Assembly (NCBI RefSeq): GCF_963678635.1
Contig: NC_087063.1
Span: 78,513,617-78,577,616 of the forward strand
Reading direction: 5' to 3'
Origin: Symsagittifera roscoffensis
Lineage: Eukaryota; Xenacoelomorpha; Acoela; Convolutidae
Length of the DNA: 64,000 nt
Part shown: positions 1 to 11,424 of the stretch, in pieces
How the letters are laid out: every line of letters starts with the position of its first letter
Numbering within the stretch: position 1 is the first letter of the stretch
Made by a program: the position numbers and the translations under genes
The notes under the pieces: generated by a model
Databases searched by the model: none
Told to the model about the DNA's origin: nothing
What the model saw: the letters and a program-made list of their open reading frames with translations, nothing else

Positions 1-1488
1 TGCGAAAGGAACTTCCTTAGGGCACTCCTAGAGCTATATCAGGACATGCCATTGACCGTGCCAAGCAAGGAGTCGAATGATATGGAAAGCTATCGCAAGT
101 TGGAAGAGGTGAGAAGATACTCCAAAAAAGAATTGACAGTGAGCAGAGACTTGATTGAAGCGGCCAGAGGACAAAAGGAGTTTGCAACACTAGGGAAACT
201 GAAGTCGTTCCAATACGTGTCTGGCATACCGGGGATGGCGTATAATCCCTTCGTGAACGAAGAAGCCAGGGAAGCATACTTCGACTACGAGCAAGTCACA
301 GTGCTCAACTTCTGGGTTGAACGGATTAAGGAAATTGGAATGTTGATGGTGGAACAACCCAAGCTTGGAATTATTTTGGAAGAACGAGTAGTCGAGCCCT
401 CGATTCCCGAGCTAAAAGGGCAAGTGAGTTTTGATTGTGGTTCTTGGGACGGTCCCTTGAAAACCAGTCTAGTATTGATGTGGGAACTCATGAAACCTTC
501 CTGGTGTCCCCATCCTAACGCAGGCTTAATCTGGGACATGACCGCGGATATCATGTTAGACCGGGATGATGATGCGAGTTTACATGATCTGGCCATGATA
601 CATCACCTGCTGGCCATGAGATTGACGAAGAAGAAGAGCAACCCGTCCACGGAGTTGTCCGAGGAAGGTACATCGAGTAATTGGTTGAAGCAAGGCACAT
701 GCTTGGCTCAACACAGTGGGATGGAAGGACATGTTTGTAACCTGGGACACTGCCTGATTACGCTAAGCGAGCAGCATCGACAACTGGCACGATTATATGG
801 AAGATTGAGCATGTCAGATAAGAGTGCCATGGAGTTGGTCGCGGACTGCCATGGGGTGACGGACGTAAACCTGATCACAGCCTTGGGATTTTGTAGCATG
901 ACGAGTTCGATAGAATCGCTCGAGCGCTTGGAGCGTGCCCATGAGCTAGTGACGTCCCTCAGCGTGGAAATATTCCCTGGAGCATTACAGACAGAGCAGA
1001 AGATTGGAGGCTGGCGAGAAGCTCTAGAAAATGAAGTGAATCTGAAGGACAGTGAAGCCTATCACAGACCTACTGGTTCAAAATATATGGTGGGTTCAAG
1101 CTCAGCGCCGTATTGTAATAGCAAGTATCCTACGCACATGGTGGTGATGGATGCGAGGACGCAACAAGTGTTGGTTGACCAACTTTTCTCTGTGCCAAAG
1201 TGCGTGAGGTTGGCCAGAATGTCAGAAAGGTCATATGACTTGTTGGCAAAGATCTTTCGGGCAGTCCCGAAGAGATCCGAAAGCGAGTTGCAAGACGTTG
1301 TGGGTGAAGAGTTCATGAGACTGAACGAAGGTAACGTGAGTGAGTTCCAGAAACAGAAAGCGAGTGGAGCGTTACCTACTGAATTCCCCACCATAGAAGA
1401 GAAAGACGATTTACATAGGATTCTGATGGAAGTGGAACCGTTGCTGGGAGCCTCAGGGTATCGGACCCGAAGGAACATAGTGAGAACC
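1..1488 (+). pseudogene. ORF3 internal fragment, duplicate copy fused to RNase H
   Basis: The frame is open from base 1 and matches ORF3 at 7077-8564. I noted only two base differences (near 83 and near 138) over 1,488 bp. Identity ends at the bases GAGAACC: the complete ORF3 continues into its C-terminal third, while here the frame runs directly into RNase H sequence. The continuous frame from 46 to 1674 is therefore a chimera, not a natural protein. Bases 1-1488 are best explained as the tail of an upstream copy of the tandem unit. Confidence 0.85.
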
Positions 1489-3696
1489 ACCTGGACTGAT
1501 GAGGCACACGTTTCATTTGAAAACATCAAGCGTGAACTTTGCGAGGCACCGGTCCTCGGCATGCCAACAGAGAAGGGAATGTTCGTGCTGGACACGGATG
1601 CATCAGTGGTTGCGATATCGGGCATAATTCACCAGGAGCAGGTGGGAACGGGAGAACGGTTCTTCGTCCGATAGCCTACGGGAGTAAAGTCCTGAGTGAT
1701 AGATACTGAAATGAAGTACGGCGCACCAAAAGCGGAGATGTTTGCGGTGATCACTTTCGTGGAAAAATACAGGGCCTACTTGGGGAGTGCTCCCTTCAAG
1801 TTACGTGTGGATAATCGTGCCCTTGCCTGGCTGAAAACCTATTCGATGGACCAAAGCTATATTGGTCGTTGGATTGTGCGCCTGGATGGATACCACATGA
1901 TCATAGAGCACCGTACCCGTGACAAGCACCAGAACGTAGATAGCCTCAGTAAAAAGACAGAATTTTATGAGCGCCTCGAGGAGAAGCAGGCTAACCAATC
2001 AGAGATCAAAGACGGGTTTTCCTTTCTGGACAAAGAAACCTACGATAAGCTGCCACTTACTAGGTGGTTAGACAAATCAGGACATCCTATACCTGGACAC
2101 CCTGACCTTCCAGTGGAGACGGCCGCGGAGATAAAGCTTTTAGCCAGAGGCGAACCCGTTCCGTTGGACCTGCTAGTCCGATCCAACTTGGTACAGCAAG
2201 AACTGACCAGGCTGGGTATAAACAGCATCGCTTTATTGAATAAGACGGTTTACGTGGCGCCGGACGTCATGGGAAAACTCCGTGACTTGTTGGATAGGGA
2301 AGTGAATAGGCATGATCGTGAATGGATGGAGACCATGCAGAGGTTGACTGTCACCGAGAGAACAGAGAAGAGGCCAGTGTCCATTCGCAGCCGAGGCGTT
2401 GAACGGGATTGCAGGTCGATCGTCAACCAGCTGGTGACCTCGATGCCGAAAGAAGTATTGTTGAGAACTTCGTTCACTGAATATGGAACATCGAATCAAA
2501 ACCAAGCTACTGAGGAAGTCAGGATCAGGTCGAAATCTAGCTTCACGAGGAGAGTGCACTTCACGGATGCAAAAGAGGAATACGAGCCAAGCCCAGATTG
2601 TTCGTCCATGGACGAGACAATGTCCGGGGAGTCTGACACCTTCGAGCCAGTCAAGGACGTCTCCTCTGATGAGTCAGACACCTTGGAGCCCGTGCAGGAC
2701 GACTTGTCCGGGGAGAGGTTGACTAGACCACCTAGGGGCAGAATTTTGTCCGGGGAGTCGGGTTCAAAGCGACCGATGGACAGAGTTTTGTCCGGGGAGT
2801 CAAGAAACATCTCAGACAACTTGGAATATGATGTTGAGGAATCAGTCGACTCAAATGGTGACTCGAGACCCCAGTCCTGGGACAACACGTCTGAAACAAC
2901 TTCCAATTCCGATGTGTCAGAGATCGCAATCCACTCCTTATTGGTAGACTGGAAGCAGCGTGGGCTGGACCGAGAAACACATCAGGATCCAGACAGAGAC
3001 AGATACACCTCAGATGAAGAGGGCACTGTGGTAGATAATGCCGCAGACGAGCTCGAGCTGATAGCAGTTTCAAAACGCCCAACCAGATTGCTGCCACATG
3101 GTACGGTCGTCCGTACCAATCTGGAACCATCTGTGCAAGAAGCGACGCCTTTGAAAAAGATATGGTGTGTCAAGTTGATGGACGATGCTCATGCTCCGGA
3201 GATAATGAGTGGGCAAATGAACGTGGTGAAGACGTATTTGAAAGCCAGGTACAGGCTGTCGGATCTCCTGAGGGCTCAACGAAATGATAGAATGACGAGC
3301 AGTCTGAAAAGATGGATCGAGAATGGAGCACCTGACAAGGGAGACTTGGAAGAAGACAGCTACAAAATCCTGAAGCAATTTTACCTGAAGAGGAAAGACT
3401 TGTTGTACCTGAATAAGGACGGAATCGTAGCCTGTAAGCGCAAGGAGGAGGACAAGGTCCTTTATAAATACAATTCAATAGTGTTACCACAGTTGTACCA
3501 GACCGAATTGCTCTTTCGCTCACATGATCAGATGGGACATCAAGGCGTGGACAAAGTGTATAACAGGATACAAAAACGATTCGAATGGCCGGGATTGAAG
3601 AAGGCTTGTGAGAAATGGATAGCCGCATGCCTGTCTTGTCAACAGGCAAAGGATCCCAGGAAACTAAGGTTCCCCCTACAGTCAATAGAATCGTAA
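1489..3696 (+). pseudogene. pol: Pol fragment: RNase H, linker and integrase zinc finger
   Basis: The RNase H region begins at the junction and carries the family motif DTDASVVAIS (about 1595), then VDNRALAWL (about 1807) and the SLSKK end motif (about 1945). A long acidic linker follows with four LSGES-type repeats (about 2620-2810). The integrase H2C2 finger lies near 3530-3650 (MGHQGVDK, then CLSC). Small indels near 1670-1700 cancel out but leave two stops, and an in-frame TAA at 3694-3696 separates the finger from the integrase core. Reverse transcriptase is missing upstream because of the rearrangement. Confidence 0.85.
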
Positions 3697-5286
3697 GGTT
3701 TCAACGAAGTGGTGCAAATTGATCATCAGAAAATCTGCATGACAGCAACGGGCTATAATCAGGTGCTGGTAATGATCGACCATTTTACGAAGTATGCGGA
3801 GGCAGCACCCTGCATGACAGCATCGGCAGAAGAAACATGCGATCATTTGATAAACGTGTGGATAGCAAGGCATGGCTGCCCCATCACGTTCCAATCGGAC
3901 AATGGCAAAGCATTCGTAGGTGATCTCACAAAAGAGTTAATGAAAAGGTCGCAGGTAGCTCAGGCCCACTCGACCACTTATCACCCGCAAACGAATGGCC
4001 TAGTCGAGAGGCAGAATCGCACACTGGTATCCATGTTGAGAGTCTACTGCTCACGCTACATGGATGACTGGGACAAGTACTTGCCGCAAGTGATGGGTGC
4101 TTACAACAGCACGGAGCATTCCACCACGGGAATAAGTCCACATATGATGCTGACGGGTCACGAAAAAGCACTCCCATTAACGTTCTTCTACCCTGAATAT
4201 GAAGGGAAGAGGACAGCACCGCAAACGTACGTGCGGGACGTTATTAGAAGACAGCAGGACCTTAATGACTTATGCAGGAGGAATAGGCAACAGGCGCAAA
4301 TTAGACAAAAAAGGAGGTTTGATAAAAGAACAGCCGATGCAAAAGCCTACTCAGTTGGCGATTACGTCTGGGTGTTCCAGGAAGTGGTTCCACCAAAAGG
4401 AACCAAGAAACTATTAAAGAAATGGCGTGGTCCATTTCAGATAACAGAGGTGCATCAAGGAGGTCGTTTTTATCGGCTGAGCACTGGAAGAGCGGCTCAT
4501 TACGAGAATATCAAACCGCACAATGCCTCGTCAGAGGATTGGTGCATCCCAGCAGACATGCAAGAGGGAGACTATTTAATTGTGGATCCTGCTTGTGAAG
4601 TGAATGGTAGGGGTACTCGCGACAAGAACGACGGGAATGAGGTGGTGGACGATTGCGATCTACCACTGGATCTCGAGTTGACTGAGCGAGTAGAGGTGGA
4701 CGATGAAACTCTACCCTATGCCGAAGAAGACTGGGATTGCCCGGAACAAACCGAAATTGTCAAAGGAATACAGCCTGACTTTCCTCTCACCATGGAAACA
4801 CGCCAAAGCAAGAAAGGAAAAAACCAGAAGAAATACAATCCGTATGGCGAGGACTTCGTTGTAGACAGGATAGTAGTGAGTGATGTCATAGACTCGCTGG
4901 TGGGACTGGACGAAGTGGCGATGCTAGGGGAAATCGACCTTGTGAACGATATGGATCAAGATTGGATCGACGATCGATCAGAACCGGAAGTGGAGTTCGA
5001 ACCAGAAGCGGAACAGACTCATGAGCAAGAACTAACAAACTTGCGCGTGCTCGAATGGCTCCACGATCTGCCGACAGATCCAAAAGAGACGATCCTGACG
5101 ATTCAGGACGTCGATAGAGACGGCGTCAAATACATCAGTCATGACAATACCGAGTCCAACTGGGTCGCCCCAAATGGTCCTCTACGTGTTCCACAATCCA
5201 ACCTCGGTCTCCTAGACTTTGGGCGATCGACGGGAAATACAGATACCAGGGAAATATTTGTGTTTTTTGGATACGAAAGCTACTGA
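3697..5286 (+). pseudogene. pol: Integrase catalytic core and acidic tail
   Basis: This continues the same frame after the TAA stop. The DDE triad is complete: Asp in VQIDHQKIC (about 3720), Asp in FQSDNGKAF (about 3897) and Glu in GLVERQNR (about 4004). Behind the core is a basic segment and a GPY/F-like stretch (KKWRGPFQITEVH, about 4415-4455), typical of Ty3/Gypsy integrases. A highly acidic tail of roughly 230 residues follows. Near 5240 the frame shifts by one base into the macro-like domain. Compared with element B, about 115 residues are missing between tail and macro-like domain. Confidence 0.88.
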
Positions 5287-5503
5287 TAGGCAACACGTGA
5301 ATCCGGAGAGCTTGGTATTGGCCTTGACTCGACTTAGGGATTTCCTGGTTGAGAGAGGTGTGACCTCTCTCTCGTTGCCAGTATACGATCCTAATAGGGG
5401 AAAGCTACACCCTAGAGAGTTGTACGCTCTTGTGCATGTGATATTTTCAGAGACTGACATAGAAGTTTACTTACATAAAAAATACTATCTGAGTATATGC
5501 TAA
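5219..5503 (+). pseudogene. Macro-like domain at the Pol C-terminus
   Basis: From about 5243 the frame carries IPGKYLCFL, then an ALTRLRDFLVERGV helix, a LPVYDPNRGKL segment, and an ELYALVHVIF...DIEVYL end. The alternation of strand, helix and 'P-x-x-G' loop resembles macro-domain-like modules that I know at the C-terminus of some invertebrate Ty3/Gypsy polyproteins. Whether it binds ADP-ribose is unknown. It is offset by one frame from the integrase tail and ends at a TAA-adjacent region before 5504. Element B has the same module at 23414-23989, so it is a family feature. Confidence 0.6.
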
Positions 5504-5981
5504 GGATTGCGCTCGGCGATAAGTGGTTTTTGTTAAGTTATTCGATAGGAATTAGAGTCAAGTTTTAGGTTAGGTTAGGTTTTAGGTACAGTATTAGGGA
5601 TTAGGTTTTTATGTGATAGTATAGGTGTGTGATGCTTATGTGTTTATGTTATGTTATTGTTATGATATGTTTTATGCTTGTGTCATCAAGGTGACAGCGC
5701 ACATTCGTGCTACTCTGACAAAGATAAAGGTGGACGATCCACCTTGGTGCTAAATTTTAAATCAGAATGGTGAAAAGAATTTCAATGAAGAGTTTTAAAG
5801 AATTGATTGATGTTGTATCCAAAAATGATGGTTCTAAGCCGCGACTTGTTTTTTAGATCTTGATTGATCAGAAATTGTTCATTGAATTCATTGAATCAAA
5901 CGAAGAATCTACACGACGACAAGAAGCAACACGATAAGAAATGCTTGGGACGTGATAAGGCGATATGGGACGCAGTCCATA
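5504..5981 (+). other. Spacer between Pol and ORF3 in element A
   Basis: AT-rich, with T/G-rich runs and a short TTAGGTTAGGTT-like patch near 5570-5600. I see no ORF here. In element B the same interval holds about 6 kb of coiled-coil and SGNH coding sequence, so element A either lost that module or never had it. Confidence 0.6.
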
Positions 5982-8900
5982 ATGAAGGTGGGATTGAACC
6001 AACCCATCAGGCGTGAGGTCCTGGAGAAAATAGTGAGCTCCATGGAGTCGGATGTTCTGACCGAGTCAGTAACAGAAGACAGTGCCGATGATCAGCATGT
6101 TGCAAAGAAATTACCTGTCAGACGAGCCAGGAAAGGGCTGAAGCGACTAAAAGGGAAAACAGAAAGTCGAGCCATGAACCCGAGAGTGGTGAAGTCGAGA
6201 GCCAGCGCAGTGGTGACCTCTTTAACGAGCGCAGGTCGTTCAGGCGAGAGCGGGCAAGGAGATAGCGCAACGCTGACAGGGGGAGAAAAAGAGAATCTGA
6301 TACCCCCTATGCTCTTGGCAGGTCTGACCGTAACCGCCACTAGATCGAAGAAGACGGCGCGAACCCTGGCAGACACTAAGTTAGAAATGGAAGTCATCAG
6401 TCAATGTGGATCTGGAGGACTTGAAGATTATAGGCCCTCGCGGATCAACATGGCCAAGTTGAAACTGGAAGGACAACTCGACGTGGTCGAGTACAGTCGA
6501 ATAACTGTGCCGGAATCGGTCCACATGGGAGATCCGGCAGGGGGTTATGTGGAGATGTTGAAAGCGAGGAACTCCGCGAGAGGGCACCTGATGGCTTGGA
6601 GTGAAAAGCGGGCCATGCAAGAATATCTGAAAGGGCTTACGGAGAACTCTAACTTCAATCGAAGAGAGTATGGCACAGTAATGTCATCAGAAGCGAACGA
6701 AATTGGATTGGAAAAACTGCTAGAAATTTCTTGGAGGGCGGCCCTCCAGAAATACTTCGATGAGACGATGAATGCACCTGCTACTGTGGCAGCATACCTG
6801 GCTCATCCTTGCGTGAGAACTGATCTGCAAGTACGACTGGCTTGGTGCTTGATGGGCATCAAAAAGGCGGAGTATGAAGCCAGTAATGACTCGAAATCAC
6901 GAGAACAGGAGCTAGAGTTAATGGAAGCTCTACGAGCATTGATTTCGAAAGACGATTCAGCGATAGCATGGGCTAAGCGTAAGGATGCCCTTTGCTTTGT
7001 CAGGTTCGTGGTGGATCTCATCCCCACTCCTGTGTTGGGAGAATGTATAAAGATCATTCGGCAAAAGGGAGTTGATTGCGAAAGGAACTTCCTTAGGGCA
7101 CTCCTAGAGCTATATCAGGACATGCCATTGACCGTGCCAAGCAAGGAGTCGAATGATATAGAAAGCTATCGCAAGTTGGAAGAGGTGAGAAGATACTCCA
7201 AAAAAGAATTGAGAGTGAGCAGAGACTTGATTGAAGCGGCCAGAGGACAAAAGGAGTTTGCAACACTAGGGAAACTGAAGTCGTTCCAATACGTGTCTGG
7301 CATACCGGGGATGGCGTATAATCCCTTCGTGAACGAAGAAGCCAGGGAAGCATACTTCGACTACGAGCAAGTCACAGTGCTCAACTTCTGGGTTGAACGG
7401 ATTAAGGAAATTGGAATGTTGATGGTGGAACAACCCAAGCTTGGAATTATTTTGGAAGAACGAGTAGTCGAGCCCTCGATTCCCGAGCTAAAAGGGCAAG
7501 TGAGTTTTGATTGTGGTTCTTGGGACGGTCCCTTGAAAACCAGTCTAGTATTGATGTGGGAACTCATGAAACCTTCCTGGTGTCCCCATCCTAACGCAGG
7601 CTTAATCTGGGACATGACCGCGGATATCATGTTAGACCGGGATGATGATGCGAGTTTACATGATCTGGCCATGATACATCACCTGCTGGCCATGAGATTG
7701 ACGAAGAAGAAGAGCAACCCGTCCACGGAGTTGTCCGAGGAAGGTACATCGAGTAATTGGTTGAAGCAAGGCACATGCTTGGCTCAACACAGTGGGATGG
7801 AAGGACATGTTTGTAACCTGGGACACTGCCTGATTACGCTAAGCGAGCAGCATCGACAACTGGCACGATTATATGGAAGATTGAGCATGTCAGATAAGAG
7901 TGCCATGGAGTTGGTCGCGGACTGCCATGGGGTGACGGACGTAAACCTGATCACAGCCTTGGGATTTTGTAGCATGACGAGTTCGATAGAATCGCTCGAG
8001 CGCTTGGAGCGTGCCCATGAGCTAGTGACGTCCCTCAGCGTGGAAATATTCCCTGGAGCATTACAGACAGAGCAGAAGATTGGAGGCTGGCGAGAAGCTC
8101 TAGAAAATGAAGTGAATCTGAAGGACAGTGAAGCCTATCACAGACCTACTGGTTCAAAATATATGGTGGGTTCAAGCTCAGCGCCGTATTGTAATAGCAA
8201 GTATCCTACGCACATGGTGGTGATGGATGCGAGGACGCAACAAGTGTTGGTTGACCAACTTTTCTCTGTGCCAAAGTGCGTGAGGTTGGCCAGAATGTCA
8301 GAAAGGTCATATGACTTGTTGGCAAAGATCTTTCGGGCAGTCCCGAAGAGATCCGAAAGCGAGTTGCAAGACGTTGTGGGTGAAGAGTTCATGAGACTGA
8401 ACGAAGGTAACGTGAGTGAGTTCCAGAAACAGAAAGCGAGTGGAGCGTTACCTACTGAATTCCCCACCATAGAAGAGAAAGACGATTTACATAGGATTCT
8501 GATGGAAGTGGAACCGTTGCTGGGAGCCTCAGGGTATCGGACCCGAAGGAACATAGTGAGAACCCATGGGGAGTATCCTTGCCACTGCTTGGCGCAGACG
8601 TTGTGGTACCCCAAACGCGGGAATCTGATCCTAGTATGGGACGTGGAGGAGTTGTACTCCACGGGGTTGCCCGATCAGAATCAACAAGTGTCAATCGTGG
8701 TGGTTAGCGCCATGCTAGCAGTGAGATGGTTGGATGCTAACGCGGACACAAGTGAGCAGGAGACGGCCGTGCCGACTCCTGAACAGTTGAGCAACGTTAA
8801 AATGAGTCGTGAATTGGATCTTTTCAGAACCACCTGCAAGGTTCTGAGGATACCTAAAGCCATTGAAAGAATATGGTCAAGGCAAAGATTGATGCCTTGG

Positions 8901-9320
8901 TTCCGTGCAATGATGACATCTTGGATGTATGAACGCGCGAAGCGTCACATGTCAAGGAACACGGAAGCCTATCAATCTTTCCAGCTAGATATAGGACCAG
9001 GAGCCTATAAACGAGCATTCTTGACGCACAGAAACGCGGTCACCACAGCGGTGAAGCGGGTAGCTGGAACGCCTTGTGTTACTGAAGATGAGAAGAAAGA
9101 GGTCTTAAGAGCTGACCTAGAACGAAACGTGAGCCTATGTCTTCACAACAGCTTTTGCAGGAACCGGGAGCAGAAGGTGAATGTGGACTTGCTACCTTGT
9201 TGCAAACCGAGGCTGCTGGAACAGGAGGGTTGGGGCACGGCCCGCAACTCTCTGGACATGTTAGAGAAAGTCCTGGAAGACAGTGACGCTGAACATCAGG
9301 ATGGAGAAATGATGGAGTGA
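5982..9320 (+). CDS. ORF3 protein of the retrotransposon, unknown function (1,112 aa)
   Basis: I start it at the first ATG (5982); the frame is open further 5' but only from non-ATG codons. I recognise no domain, and see no signal peptide or membrane segment, so it is not an obvious envelope protein. The first 130 residues are basic and low in complexity. Motifs shared with element B's ORF3 are PSWCPHP (about residue 530), a Cys/His cluster (about 598-616, pattern C-x8-H-x-C-x4-C or close), VPKCVRLARMS (about 761), CHCLAQT-x-WY (about 866) and LHNSFC-x-NRE near the end. Conserved Cys and His suggest metal binding, but this is inference. It is uninterrupted over 1,112 codons, which implies recent selection or recent insertion. 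Confidence 0.75.
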   Translation: MKVGLNQPIRREVLEKIVSSMESDVLTESVTEDSADDQHVAKKLPVRRARKGLKRLKGKTESRAMNPRVVKSRASAVVTSLTSAGRSGESGQGDSATLTGGEKENLIPPMLLAGLTVTATRSKKTARTLADTKLEMEVISQCGSGGLEDYRPSRINMAKLKLEGQLDVVEYSRITVPESVHMGDPAGGYVEMLKARNSARGHLMAWSEKRAMQEYLKGLTENSNFNRREYGTVMSSEANEIGLEKLLEISWRAALQKYFDETMNAPATVAAYLAHPCVRTDLQVRLAWCLMGIKKAEYEASNDSKSREQELELMEALRALISKDDSAIAWAKRKDALCFVRFVVDLIPTPVLGECIKIIRQKGVDCERNFLRALLELYQDMPLTVPSKESNDIESYRKLEEVRRYSKKELRVSRDLIEAARGQKEFATLGKLKSFQYVSGIPGMAYNPFVNEEAREAYFDYEQVTVLNFWVERIKEIGMLMVEQPKLGIILEERVVEPSIPELKGQVSFDCGSWDGPLKTSLVLMWELMKPSWCPHPNAGLIWDMTADIMLDRDDDASLHDLAMIHHLLAMRLTKKKSNPSTELSEEGTSSNWLKQGTCLAQHSGMEGHVCNLGHCLITLSEQHRQLARLYGRLSMSDKSAMELVADCHGVTDVNLITALGFCSMTSSIESLERLERAHELVTSLSVEIFPGALQTEQKIGGWREALENEVNLKDSEAYHRPTGSKYMVGSSSAPYCNSKYPTHMVVMDARTQQVLVDQLFSVPKCVRLARMSERSYDLLAKIFRAVPKRSESELQDVVGEEFMRLNEGNVSEFQKQKASGALPTEFPTIEEKDDLHRILMEVEPLLGASGYRTRRNIVRTHGEYPCHCLAQTLWYPKRGNLILVWDVEELYSTGLPDQNQQVSIVVVSAMLAVRWLDANADTSEQETAVPTPEQLSNVKMSRELDLFRTTCKVLRIPKAIERIWSRQRLMPWFRAMMTSWMYERAKRHMSRNTEAYQSFQLDIGPGAYKRAFLTHRNAVTTAVKRVAGTPCVTEDEKKEVLRADLERNVSLCLHNSFCRNREQKVNVDLLPCCKPRLLEQEGWGTARNSLDMLEKVLEDSDAEHQDGEMME

Positions 9321-10127
9321 AGATGACCAAAGAAGAGAAGAGAAGGAGAGAAAAACTTGATTGTATTTGTGTGCTAAAACTTAAACCAATCAACCAAGTT
9401 TTGATTATTGAACTTGTTAAACTTTTTGTTTTGATCTAGTTTGGTCAGACCAAACTTTGAAAATGTTGCAATTGTTAAAATTGTTGAAATTATTGATTTT
9501 AGTTACTACTATCTATGTATGTATATGAGGAACATAGGTGAGTATATTCACCTATTTATTCACGACTGAAGTTTTTAACCTGTGTAAGACACAAATTCAC
9601 TGTGTGGCGACATGGTAAGTTTGAGTAAACTCGCTCGGGAAGGGTGGGTAACTCAATAACTTTCCTAGCCACAGAGTTTCTTAGTTTTAATATGGAAAGG
9701 ACCGCATAAATGACTGATTATACTTGGTGAGTAGAGTTAAGTTAATTTTAACGGGTGCGTGGCCGTGCCACGTCCCACTTTTTAATCACAAAGAGCGAAA
9801 AGAAGTTTTATGGCAAGACGACGTAAGTAGTCAGAAAAGAAATTTTATCTAGGACATAAACTGTTGAAAGGCAGTGAGATGTAGTACGATGCCATTTGTG
9901 AACACGTAGTGAGTTGAGGTGGAGTAGATAAATTTCAATTTCTTATGCAATTTGTAAGATTGGTTACAGAAAACTGGATAACTACTTGACGATAACCCGG
10001 TGTTATGCGATCAATAGGGACATTGATGGAGACTTGTCCGGGGAGTATGTGCCATTCTGCCAGATAACACAGCACAACCTTCCCGCGACAGAAAAAAGAG
10101 TGACTAAAGGCCTTATGAACAAAAAAG
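9321..10127 (+). other. 3' untranslated region of element A
   Basis: It starts with a purine-rich stretch just after the ORF3 stop. Near 10030-10060 a short patch (SGEYVP-coding) resembles the start of the small conserved ORF found at 13.4-13.7 kb and 36.1-36.3 kb, so most of that ORF seems deleted here. An A-rich, polypurine-like stretch lies directly before the proposed LTR start. No other gene is visible. Confidence 0.5.
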
Positions 10128-10926
10128 TGTTGCGACGGAGGGTCAGAATGTTCTAGAATTTTTATTTTTAAAATTTCGATTGGAAGAAGAACATTTCTGA
10201 GAAATAGAAAAAAAGACGGCCATTTTGAATAAAAAAGACGAAAATCAGAACGACGCCAAATATTGTGAAGAACAGTCGAGCAAGAAAATTACGAAGCCTC
10301 TTATCGTGGCAAGAACACACGATAAGAACCTTAGCGACGTATATTTGTGGAGAAGGAGGCTTCAGTGGGGGGAAGAGAAATACCACGGAACCCTCCCGGG
10401 ACACGAAATATAAGAGATAAGAGTGTTATCTCAAGAAAATCACGGGAGCGGAGGCTTGGTCCCCCAGAGACTGTTATATGTGAAGGGACTGTGAAAACTG
10501 ACTATAACAGCTGCTGTAATGTCCTAGATCTCAATTAACACCGTTATTATTTAATATTTCAGAGCATGAGTAGATAGAAAAGGGAAAGGGTCAATCCATC
10601 TCCAATGGATTTAATATAAAACTGTCACACAAAAACATAATAAAATAGGTTGTTCGAGCCGTGTTTTTAATGACAATCACGTAGTCTGAGGATCCGAGAC
10701 TCAGCTATTTGGTTGTGTTCGCATGTAAACGAAAGCTGATCAAAAGTCGTTTGACTGATGGCCTAAAAATGGTAACTTTTTACTTTGCCCTAGACAGACC
10801 AGAAAATCAACTGGCAAGGTCGAGACGGTGAAAAACGAGTAGAATTAAGGTAACTGACGCCTGCCAGTCGTTAATAGGTACTTTTTCTACGCTCCGTCGC
10901 TGTGTGATATTTGGGCGAATGTTACA
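10128..10926 (+). repeat. 3' LTR of element A
   Basis: The proposed LTR starts TGTTGCGAC and ends GGGCGAATGTTACA, giving TG...CA ends. Its reverse complement aligns in patches with 12113-13031, including CATTTCTGAGAAA, GGCCATTTTG and the 3' GGGCGAATGTTACA end; the distance from GGCCATTTTG to the 3' end is about 710 bp in both. The 3' boundary is well supported and the 5' boundary is uncertain by up to about 120 bp. Confidence 0.65.
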
Positions 10927-11424
10927 ATTATGAAACCAAGAAAAAGCCTAAAACAAATTTACTTGAAAGCAGAAAAAAACAAAGAACAGTAAAAAATCCA
11001 AAAAAGACCAAGAACAGTAAAAAATATAATATGACAGTTTATGTATTATTTCCGGATGGGATGTGATCTGATCTTCCTATTGTTGTTGTTTCAGATTGAT
11101 TTATATCATTTGTGATCGAAAGATTGAGTGTTTTGGTGATGGGTTAGGTACCCTCCCTTAAATGTTGTTTGAGTATTTAAGCACGTTAATGATAAATTTG
11201 CCGGTGACCGCAGGGTAGAGTGGCAAGCTGACAGACGTGTTCCAGACTCAACAGAGGGCATCAGGGACAACATCCACAACGACTTGGGTTTTGTAGACAA
11301 TTTTAGTATCGTTCGGGTACCATTCCCTTAAAACTTAAGTGTTGGGGTGCTCAATTGGCTCGGTCCGATTGCATCCTCCATCGATTGCAAATTTCCGAGT
11401 TAAGGGGCTTAATTCGGATAATTT
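10927..11424. other. Unassigned sequence between elements
   Basis: About 500 bp between the LTR of element A and the short LTR copy at 11425. A-rich at first (10960-11030). No convincing ORF, repeat or RNA gene seen. Confidence 0.5.

Larger units (their letters stand above)
1..10926 (+). mobile_element. Ty3/Gypsy-like LTR retrotransposon A, 5' part missing and rearranged
   Basis: In order the + strand holds a duplicated ORF3 fragment, RNase H, an H2C2 zinc finger, the integrase core, an acidic tail, a macro-like domain, a full ORF3, a 3' UTR and a 3' LTR. Gag, protease and reverse transcriptase are absent. The order RNase H before integrase is that of Ty3/Gypsy. Base composition is clearly GC-richer than the host region at 37-54 kb. 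The ORFs are long, with few breaks, so the copy is younger than element B. The 5' LTR lies outside the window, so target-site duplications cannot be tested. Confidence 0.85.

Noticed and set aside
46-1674. Natural fusion gene of ORF3 and RNase H
   Set aside because: The junction coincides with the edge of a near-exact tandem duplication, so it is a rearrangement product.
5982-9320. Envelope gene
   Set aside because: No signal peptide, no transmembrane segment and no fusion-protein-like pattern in ORF3.
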